From contig JAKATE010000127.1 of assembly GCA_021828085.1 (NCBI GenBank), forward strand, positions 1 to 5,512: DNA of 5,512 nucleotides, given 5' to 3'. This stretch comes from Thermoplasmata archaeon (GTDB taxonomy: Archaea; Thermoplasmatota; Thermoplasmata; Lutacidiplasmatales; UBA184). This document shows, piece by piece, positions 1 through 4,097 of the stretch; position 1 is the first letter of the stretch; each line of letters begins with the position of its first letter. The position numbers were made by a program, and so were the translations under genes. The notes beneath the pieces are model-generated. The model had not been told where the DNA came from. It worked only from the letters and a program-made list of their open reading frames with translations, and did not search any database.

Positions 1-10
1 GAAGGGAAGG

Positions 11-370
11 ATGATGGCGACGGGCAACGTGGGGGCAGTCATCAAGGATCTCAAGGGTCGCATCGGCGCTCTTGCCTGTGCGCTCGTCTCCCGCGACGGC
101 CTGGTCCTCTACGCGGACGTCCCCTCGGGCGTCTACACCGAGACCTTCGCCATCATGTGCGCCACGATCCTTGGCGCCGCGGCCACCGCCAACACCGAGC
201 TCAACCGCTCCCCCCCGGAGCGCATCGTCATCGAGGGGACCGACTCCCGCACGCTCATCGTGGGGAGCGGCAAGAAGGCGCTCCTGGTCGCCGTGGTCGA
301 CCAGGGCCAGGACACCTCGCGGGTGCTTGCCGAGGTGACCAAGGTCGCCGACCAGGTCTCCGCCTCCTAG
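11..370 (+). CDS. Roadblock/LC7 domain protein (MglB-like)
   Basis: This 119-residue protein is essentially one Roadblock/LC7 domain. Visible family features are an N-terminal helix (about residues 7-25), the strand-turn segment SRDGLVLYADV (27-37), a long Ala-rich helix (about 43-64), the strand ERIVIEG (about 70-76) and the late strands TLIVGSG and ALLVAVV before a C-terminal helix. In the family, such proteins form dimers that bind or regulate small Ras-like GTPases; bacterial MglB is the GTPase-activating partner of MglA. No GTPase is visible here, but the window begins only 10 bases upstream. Two ATG codons stand in tandem (11 and 14). The purine-rich GGAAGG at 5-10 abuts the first and lies 3 bases from the second, so ATG 14 may be the true start. 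The protein has no signal peptide or membrane segment and is probably cytoplasmic. The gene converges on the glycosyltransferase gene with 32 bases between stops. The family call is firm; the cellular role is unknown. Confidence 0.88.
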   Translation: MMATGNVGAVIKDLKGRIGALACALVSRDGLVLYADVPSGVYTETFAIMCATILGAAATANTELNRSPPERIVIEGTDSRTLIVGSGKKALLVAVVDQGQDTSRVLAEVTKVADQVSAS

Positions 371-402
371 ACGTTCCCCCGACGCTGGTCCGCGTCGTCC
401 GA

Positions 403-1290
403 TCAGGCCCGCTGGGCCTTCCCGTTGGCGTTGGATTCCCGCCCCTCGGTGGGGATCCGGCGGGGAGGCCGCAGGGCGGTGAGGTGCCGGGTGAAGTAGC
501 CGGCGAGCGCGGCGGCCAGGCGCGCGTAGGCGAGGGGGCTCGACTGGGAGGAGAGCATCCGCCGGTAGCGGTACTGCGCCCAGAGCTGCCCGTGCTTCTC
601 CGTGAGCTGCTTTCGCCCGTACCCGTTCCAGAAGGCCTGCAGGAGGAAGCGGGCGAGGGTGGCGCGGGTCTGGTGGAGGACGAGCATCTCCGGGTCGTAG
701 TGGATGCGTGCTCCCGCGCGGACCGCCCGGAGGTTGAGGTCGATGTCCTCAGCCGTGATGAAGCGGTCGTCGAAGCCCCCGAGGCGGACGAAGAGGGGGC
801 GGCGATACCCCAGATTGCAGCTTGGGAAGGTCACATCCATCCCTCCCTGGTAGAGCTCCACGCGCTCGAGCTCCCCGAAGCGGGAGCTCCCCACGGCCCG
901 GGTCCTCCCCGCCACCACCTCCCAGGAGGCGAGGCCCTCCCGCATGCGCTCGGCCCAGCGCGCATCGGGCAGGCAGTCCCCGTCGGTGAAGGCGATGAGC
1001 TCCCCCTGGGCCTGCTGGACGCCGAAGTTGCGTCCCGCCCCCCGGTGCCCGCGATGCCGGAAGGTCCTCACGCGGTCGGGGTGGGCCGCGCGGTACCGCT
1101 CGGCGATCTCCCAGGTCGCATCGGTGCTCTCGGCGTCGACCAGGACGATCTCGAAGGGGCCGGGCTGGCGCAGGAGGTTCTCGAAGAGGGAGGCGAGATG
1201 CGCCTCCTCGTTGCGGACGGTGATGACGATGGAGAGGAAAGGAGGATGCTCGGAGGGCTCACTTGGGGGCAAGTTCCATGACCACCACAT
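403..1290 (-). CDS. Family 2 glycosyltransferase (GT-A fold)
   Basis: The 295-residue product has a canonical GT2 catalytic domain. The first beta strand is FLSIVITVRNEE (18-29), followed by EIVLVDAEST (47-56), whose Asp52 is in the nucleotide-binding position. RNFGVQQAQGE (87-97) leads into FTDGDC, giving the metal-binding DGD at 103-105. NLGYRRPLFVRLGGFD (159-174) and TAEDIDL (179-185) supply the acceptor-side Glu-Asp expected of inverting enzymes. A basic, partly hydrophobic C-terminal region (about 246-272) could be a weak membrane contact, but there is no clear transmembrane helix. It should transfer a sugar from a nucleotide-activated or lipid-linked donor; donor and acceptor cannot be read from sequence. 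The only ATG (1288-1290) overlaps the upstream PRC-barrel gene by 32 bases and lacks a good Shine-Dalgarno. A TTG at 1270-1272 would cut the overlap and still keep the whole domain, so the start is uncertain. It is likely co-transcribed with the PRC-barrel gene, with translation possibly coupled. Confidence 0.9.
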   Translation of the reverse strand: MWWSWNLPPSEPSEHPPFLSIVITVRNEEAHLASLFENLLRQPGPFEIVLVDAESTDATWEIAERYRAAHPDRVRTFRHRGHRGAGRNFGVQQAQGELIAFTDGDCLPDARWAERMREGLASWEVVAGRTRAVGSSRFGELERVELYQGGMDVTFPSCNLGYRRPLFVRLGGFDDRFITAEDIDLNLRAVRAGARIHYDPEMLVLHQTRATLARFLLQAFWNGYGRKQLTEKHGQLWAQYRYRRMLSSQSSPLAYARLAAALAGYFTRHLTALRPPRRIPTEGRESNANGKAQRA

Positions 1291-1504
1291 CCCGGACGGC
1301 CCGCATGCTCTTGAAGGGGAGGATGAGGCGGTTCGAAGCGTCGGTCTGGAAGAGGCGGACCTCGATCTCGTTGTTCGGCTGGACGAGGACGTGCTGGATG
1401 TTCCCCGTGGTGGTGTCCACGACGAAGTTGTCGATCATCCCGAGGATGTCCCCTTCGTGGGTCATGACGGTCTTGCCCCTCAGCTCGGTCAGGAACTTTC
1501 GCAT
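1259..1504 (-). CDS. Small PRC-barrel domain protein
   Basis: The 81-residue protein is a single PRC-barrel. It opens with LRGKTVMTHEGDILGMIDNF (about residues 8-27), the family signature of a short strand, a Gly turn and a second strand, and continues with VVDTTTGNIQHVLVQP (28-43) and the late strands RLILPFKSM and DVVVMELAP. PRC-barrels are small beta-barrel protein- or RNA-binding modules, found in RimM and photosynthetic reaction-centre subunit H. Small archaeal one-domain members include the haloarchaeal division proteins CdpB1 and CdpB2, which work with SepF. A division role here is only a possibility. The start is well supported: an in-frame TAG directly precedes ATG 1504, GAGGG lies at 1514-1510 with a 5-base spacing, and a TATA-like box lies about 42 bases upstream. 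There is no signal peptide or membrane segment. The 3' end is overlapped by the glycosyltransferase reading frame. The family call is firm; function is unknown. Confidence 0.88.
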   Translation of the reverse strand: MRKFLTELRGKTVMTHEGDILGMIDNFVVDTTTGNIQHVLVQPNNEIEVRLFQTDASNRLILPFKSMRAVRDVVVMELAPK

Positions 1505-1540
1505 CTACGCCCTCGGTCCGAGGAAGATTCATCGCCGACC

Positions 1541-1550
1541 CTTAGATAAG
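1541..1550 (-). promoter_or_regulatory. TATA-like box for the PRC-barrel/glycosyltransferase unit
   Basis: On the minus strand this reads CTTATCTAAG, an AT-rich island in very GC-rich surroundings. Its centre is about 42 bases upstream of the PRC-barrel ATG. Archaeal transcription usually starts about 25 bases from the TATA centre, which predicts a start near 1520 and a leader of about 15 bases containing the GAGGG ribosome-binding site. The box is nearly symmetric (CTTA..TAAG), so its direction rests on gene placement rather than on its own sequence. Confidence 0.5.
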
Positions 1551-1624
1551 TGTTGTGCGGCAAGGGAAGCGCGGGTCCGGGGCGCGTTTCCCGGCGGGTC
1601 CTACGGAGCCCGGCTCGAGAAACC

Positions 1625-1632
1625 TTAATTAT
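1625..1632 (+). promoter_or_regulatory. TATA-like box for the ribosomal protein operon
   Basis: TTAATTAT is the most AT-rich stretch in the divergent spacer. It is preceded by the purine-rich GAGAAACC (1617-1624), which fits a TFB recognition element. Its centre lies about 33 bases before the eL18 ATG, predicting transcription from about 1652-1656 and a leader of only 6-10 bases. A nearly leaderless first gene fits the lack of a clear Shine-Dalgarno immediately before that ATG. Confidence 0.55.
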
Positions 1633-1661
1633 GGACCTTCGGTGGGAGCCTCTCCATCAAC

Positions 1662-2024
1662 ATGGGAGAGCGTTCGAGCACGAGCCCGGATCTGGTCCAT
1701 CTCCTTCGGGAGGTGCACCGGCAGTCCCAGCAGTCGCCGGCCGGGATCTGGGAGGCGACCGAGGAGAAGCTCAAGCGCTCCCGGAGCCGCCGGACCCCGG
1801 TGAACGTCGGCAAGCTCGAGAGGGTCGCTGCCCCCCGGGACGTCATCCTCGTCCCGGCGAAGCTCCTCGCCGCCGGCAAGCTCACCAAGCCTCTCACCGT
1901 GGCCGCCCTCCAGTTCTCCCCCGGCGCCCGCTCCAAGATCGAGGCGGCCGGAGGGCTCGCGCTCAGCGTCAGCGAGCTCATCGCCACCCACGGCGACGGC
2001 AAGGGGGTGAGGATCGTTGCCTGA
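1662..2024 (+). CDS. rpl18e: Large subunit ribosomal protein eL18 (L18e)
   Basis: This 120-residue protein matches archaeal eL18 in length and throughout its sequence. Recognisable parts are the N-terminal helical region ending KRSRSRRTPVNVGKLER (about 38-54), the core DVILVPAKLLAAGKL (about 60-74), the strand LTVAALQFS, the segment AGGLALSVSELI and the C-terminal GKGVRIVA. eL18 belongs to the uL15-like fold group and is a structural protein of the 50S subunit. An in-frame TAA at 1626-1628 excludes any start further upstream, and ATG 1662 gives the family length. It is the first gene of the operon, preceded by a TATA-like box and a very short predicted leader. Its stop overlaps the uL13 start by 8 bases, consistent with coupled translation. 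Nothing in the protein looks broken. Confidence 0.96.
   Translation: MGERSSTSPDLVHLLREVHRQSQQSPAGIWEATEEKLKRSRSRRTPVNVGKLERVAAPRDVILVPAKLLAAGKLTKPLTVAALQFSPGARSKIEAAGGLALSVSELIATHGDGKGVRIVA
2003..2010 (+). promoter_or_regulatory. Shine-Dalgarno deciding the TTG start of uL13
   Basis: GGGGGTGA lies within the last codons of eL18 and closely matches the complement of the archaeal 16S rRNA 3' end (GGAGGTGA). It ends 6 bases before TTG 2017. No in-frame ATG, GTG or TTG occurs between 2017 and the conserved core of uL13 (codon 32 onward), so this site supports TTG as the true start. Confidence 0.6.
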
Positions 2025-2526
2025 AGCCCGATCCAAACCGCGGGCGCCCGCGGCCTCCCCCCACGAGGCCCCTCCAAGGCCCTCCAAAGGCCCCCGTGCC
2101 CCTCCCAAGGTCATCGATGCCTCGGGGCTCGTCCTGGGTCGTGCGGCGAGCCTCATCGCCCAGCGCGTCCTCCAAGGCGAGGAGATCGTCATCGTCAACG
2201 CGGACCGCGCGGTCGTGATCGGCCCACGGGAATCGGTCCTCTCCCGCTTCAAGGAGTACCGGGCCCGGGGTTCGGTCCGGAAGGGGCCCTTCTACCCCCG
2301 CCGCCCGGACCGGATCTTCCGCCGCACGGTCCGGGGGATGCTTCCCTTTCACCACCAGCGCGGCCGGGACGCCTTCAAGCGGGTCATGACCTATGTGGGC
2401 CTTCCCCCGGAGTTCGCGCAGCTTCCCCGGGAAAGCCTCAAGGGGGCTGAGCCCCGTCCCTCCCTGAAGCCCCCGATGACCTTGGGAGAGATCTCGCACC
2501 TGCTCGGCTCGGAGGGTCCATGGTGA
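2017..2526 (+). CDS. rpl13: Large subunit ribosomal protein uL13, with N-terminal extension
   Basis: The conserved uL13 domain begins at residue 32 with VIDASGLVLGRAASLIAQRV and continues through EEIVIVNADRAVV (about 55-67) and KGPFYPRRPDRIFRRTVRGM (about 89-108) to RGRDAFKRVMTYVGLP. uL13 binds 23S rRNA and is an early-assembling 50S protein. The 169-residue length exceeds the family norm because about 31 residues rich in Pro, Ala, Arg and Lys precede the usual start. This stretch is low-complexity and probably disordered; its basic character suggests it could contact rRNA. The start codon is TTG, chosen because it has a strong Shine-Dalgarno and because no other start exists before the core. 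In the usually basic loop after RGMLP the sequence is FHHQRGR, with two His where Lys is common. The gene overlaps eL18 by 8 bases and uS9 by 7. Identity is certain; the exact N-terminus is less so. Confidence 0.95.
   Translation: MPEARSKPRAPAASPHEAPPRPSKGPRAPPKVIDASGLVLGRAASLIAQRVLQGEEIVIVNADRAVVIGPRESVLSRFKEYRARGSVRKGPFYPRRPDRIFRRTVRGMLPFHHQRGRDAFKRVMTYVGLPPEFAQLPRESLKGAEPRPSLKPPMTLGEISHLLGSEGPW
2511..2516 (+). promoter_or_regulatory. Shine-Dalgarno for uS9 inside the uL13 gene
   Basis: GGAGGG ends 3 bases before ATG 2520, within the final codons of uL13. The uS9 ATG and the uL13 TGA lie within the same 7 bases, a layout typical of translational coupling or re-initiation. Confidence 0.55.
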
Positions 2527-2930
2527 AGGGCCCGGTGATGGTCCAGACGAGCGGCAAGCGCAAGGCCGCCACGGCCCGGGCGGTGCTCTCGAAGGGCCAG
2601 GGACGCATCTGGGTGAACTCCCGGCCGCTCGAGCTCGTCGACCCCCCCATCGTCCGCTCGAAGATCTCCCAGCCGCTCTTCCTGCTCGGCCCGCGCTCCC
2701 AGTCGCTCGACGTGCAGATCAGCGTCCAGGGCGGAGGGATCATGGGGCAGGCTTCCGCCGCCCGGACCGCCCTCGCGCGGGGGCTGGTGGTCTACCTGAA
2801 GGACCCTGCCCTCGCGGACATGTTCAAGCGCTACGACCGGACCCTCCTCGTCAACGATTCGCGCCGGAAGCTCCCCAAGCTCCCCCAGGGCCGCGGCGCC
2901 CGCAAGCGGCGGCAGAAGTCCTACCGTTAG
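2520..2930 (+). CDS. rps9: Small subunit ribosomal protein uS9
   Basis: This 136-residue protein is uS9, near its usual archaeal length of about 130-135. It opens with VQTSGKRKAATARAVLSKGQ (about residues 8-27) and continues with GRIWVNSRPLELVDPPIVR (about 28-46). A conserved middle, VQGGGIMGQASAARTALARG (about 69-88), leads to the basic C-terminal tail, which ends in KSYR. In the family, that tail reaches into the 30S decoding centre and contacts tRNA in the P site; the terminal Arg, important for this contact, is present. ATG 2520 is supported by GGAGGG at 2511-2516. ATG 2538 (residue 7) is an alternative that would give a protein closer to the common family start. It overlaps uL13 by 7 bases and is followed 13 bases later by rpoN, so the genes are surely co-transcribed. 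Confidence 0.96.
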   Translation: MVKGPVMVQTSGKRKAATARAVLSKGQGRIWVNSRPLELVDPPIVRSKISQPLFLLGPRSQSLDVQISVQGGGIMGQASAARTALARGLVVYLKDPALADMFKRYDRTLLVNDSRRKLPKLPQGRGARKRRQKSYR

Positions 2931-2943
2931 GTGGGGGACGTCC

Positions 2944-3135
2944 ATGATGGTACCGGTGCGCTGCTTCACCTGCGGGAACCTGGTCGGCCAATACTGGGAC
3001 GCCTACCGCGAGCGGACCGCAAGGGGGGAGAAGCCCCGCAAGGTCCTCGACGAGCTCGGTCTGGAGCGCTACTGCTGCCGACGCATCCTGCTCTCCCATG
3101 TCGACCTCCTGGACGACGTGGGCCCTTACGGCTGA
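2944..3135 (+). CDS. rpoN: DNA-directed RNA polymerase subunit N (Rpo10)
   Basis: The 63-residue protein is the archaeal counterpart of eukaryotic Rpb10. It has the signature VRCFTCG (residues 5-11) with the zinc ligands Cys7 and Cys10, and LGLERYCCRRILLSHVDL (38-55) with the paired ligands Cys44 and Cys45. All four zinc-binding cysteines are intact and length is normal. Rpo10 helps assemble and stabilise the core enzyme with the Rpo3/Rpo11 platform and the large subunits. Two ATGs stand in tandem (2944 and 2947); either gives the family N-terminus (M-V-P-V-R). GGTGGGGGA (2930-2938) serves as the ribosome-binding site. It is the last gene of the operon in this window: no rpoK, enolase or rpsB follows, although these often do in archaea. 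This is not the bacterial sigma-54 gene of the same symbol. Confidence 0.96.
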   Translation: MMVPVRCFTCGNLVGQYWDAYRERTARGEKPRKVLDELGLERYCCRRILLSHVDLLDDVGPYG

Positions 3136-3153
3136 GTCGGAGCGCCACCCTCT

Positions 3154-3176
3154 CCCGCGCGGGGGGCCCGGGCCCC
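3154..3176 (+). terminator. Candidate 3' end structure of the ribosomal operon
   Basis: Two perfect palindromes overlap here, starting 19 bases after the rpoN stop: CCCGCGCGGG (3154-3163) and GGGGCCCGGGCCCC (3163-3176). Either could fold in the operon transcript. There is no T-tract after them, and archaeal termination depends mainly on U-rich runs, so this may be a 3' stability element or simply GC-rich sequence rather than a terminator. Confidence 0.22.
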
Positions 3177-3254
3177 TCGTACCGATCCGTCCATGGAACC
3201 TCGGGTCCTCCCGAGCGGGCGGTCGTCGTCTCCCGCGCTCTGCACGGAAGCGGT

Positions 3255-3307
3255 CGGGGCCCGAACTCAAAATCGGGGGGAACCATCTCGAAGGTGGACG
3301 GGCCCCG
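3255..3307. repeat. Inverted repeat, 9-bp arms
   Basis: CGGGGCCCG (3255-3263) and CGGGCCCCG (3299-3307) are perfect reverse complements separated by 35 bases; a T-G wobble (3254/3308) would add a tenth pair on plus-strand RNA. The enclosed segment could form a small ACC/GGT stem (3282-3284 with 3293-3295). A competing stem, CCCGA (3260-3264) with TCGGG (3273-3277) around the loop ACTCAAAA, cannot coexist with the long arms. It may be part of a structured 3' region or small RNA, but base composition alone makes such repeats fairly common here. Confidence 0.3.
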
Positions 3308-3555
3308 GGCTGTGGACCTCCTTGCACGATCGGCACCGGTGTCGACCGAGAGGGAAGCGCGTCAGACGGCGGTGACGCGGGAAGACGGCCCCCGGCGAGG
3401 TGATCGTTCCGCTCGAAGCGCCCTCCAGATGGTCCCGCCGTCCGGGCACCTTCCGAGGAGATCGTCGGGCGCCCCGTGGGCCTTCTCCGGGGATGGACGG
3501 AAGAGGGGCGTGTGGCCGAGCCTCGCGCCGCGCCTGTTCTGCTCCCCCTCGGGGG

Positions 3556-3780
3556 TTTCTCGACGTTCGCCTTGACCCGGGCGGGGGGAGGGAGGCCTCG
3601 GTCCTTCTCCCTCGCCTTGGTGGAGAGGCGGCTCTCGAGCTCACGAACAATCTCGGGGGGGGCGGTGATGGACGTCCGCAGGAGGTGATCCTCGCGGCGG
3701 ATCTCGACATCCTCGATCTGATCCTCGCGCCACTCGCCGGCGGTGAGAATGGCCGGCCGAACGCTATCGCGCCCGCTCAC
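3556..3780 (-). pseudogene. Coding-like fragment of unknown family
   Basis: From a possible GTG at 3780, the minus-strand frame reads about 75 residues that look like real protein, unlike the rest of this zone. AILTAGEWREDQIEDVEIRR (residues 10-29) is followed by LLRTSITAPPEIVRELESRL (33-52) and then STKAREKDRG, giving a charged, amphipathic, helix-like pattern. After about residue 62 the frame drifts into Pro/Arg/Ser-rich sequence with no stop until it is antisense to uS9. I see no TATA box and only weak ribosome-binding potential (AGGG next to the GTG). I do not recognise the family. It may be a decayed gene, a short gene with a sequencing frameshift, or chance. The complementary plus-strand frame over the same bases also reads fairly well, so strand is not certain. 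The boundaries given are approximate. Confidence 0.2.
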
Positions 3781-4044
3781 GCCCTGGGAGAAGGTCGATC
3801 CCGGTTGGAGAGCCCGGGGCGCCGGTCGAGGCTCGGAGGACGGGTCACAGGATGGCGGTCCTTGAGAGATGGCCGTCGGCCCTTTACTTCCGGCATGATC
3901 CCGGACCGAAGCGGGTAGATCCCGCCATCTATCCGGCTCCGCGAGCGGTTGGGAGGTGTCCCCCGGCTGAGCGATTCCGAGGGCTCCCCCGACTCCGCGG
4001 GTTCCAGCCGGGGGGCGGGAGAGGAGGTTCGGGGAGGTCGAGAA

Positions 4045-4074
4045 GGTCGGGACCGACACGCGTCGGCCCCGACC
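4045..4074 (-). terminator. Strong hairpin downstream of the surface protein gene
   Basis: As minus-strand RNA this folds into an unbroken 13-bp stem with a 4-base loop: arm GGUCGGGGCCGAC, loop GCGU, arm GUCGGUCCCGACC. One pair is a G-U wobble (4067 with 4052), which on the plus strand would be an A-C mismatch. It begins 23 bases after the stop codon of the surface protein gene and is followed by a pyrimidine-rich run (UUCUCGACCUCCCC). Position, strand asymmetry and strength fit a 3'-end or transcript-stability structure. A strong U-tract is missing, so true termination here is not assured. Confidence 0.45.
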
Positions 4075-4097
4075 GAAGGGGTTGGAGCGAAGGCCCT

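Larger units (their letters stand above)
3136..4097. other. Long gene-free convergent zone
   Basis: This 962-base zone lies between two convergent units. No open frame here has a recognisable family, a credible ribosome-binding site and a full reading frame together. The long frames are Pro/Arg/Gly/Ser-rich, as expected from stop-poor GC-rich DNA, and the longest run into the antisense of rpoN or uS9. I found no tRNA cloverleaf, SRP RNA or RNase P RNA signature by eye, and no clear TATA box. The zone holds GC-rich palindromes (3154-3176), a perfect small hairpin (3200-3215, CTCGGG-TCCT-CCCGAG), an inverted repeat (3255-3307), a hairpin of CCCCC-TC-GGGGG followed by TTTCT (3544-3560), a coding-like minus-strand stretch (3556-3780) and a strong hairpin (4045-4074). 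Confidence 0.6.

Noticed and set aside
371..402. Possible terminator between the convergent Roadblock and glycosyltransferase genes
   Set aside because: The 32-base spacer has no convincing hairpin and no T-run on either strand.
157..1281. Long plus-strand open frame of 374 codons across the glycosyltransferase region
   Set aside because: It is antisense to a well-formed GT2 gene and overlaps the Roadblock gene. Its translation is Gly/Pro/Glu-rich with no family motif, a shadow of the GC-rich minus-strand gene.
3260..3277. tRNA anticodon-arm-like hairpin CCCGA-ACTCAAAA-TCGGG
   Set aside because: The loop has 8 rather than 7 bases, and no D-arm or T-arm could be found on either side. It is kept only as an alternative stem within the inverted repeat.
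3512..3526. tRNA D-arm-like string GTGGCCGAGCCTCG
   Set aside because: No acceptor stem pairs around it, no anticodon arm of the right geometry follows, and there is no GGTTCGA-type T-loop at the needed distance.
2851..4059. Minus-strand open frame of 402 codons
   Set aside because: It runs antisense through rpoN and the end of uS9, and most of it is Pro/Arg/Ser/Gly noise. Only the inner part (3556-3780) is coding-like and is listed separately at low confidence.
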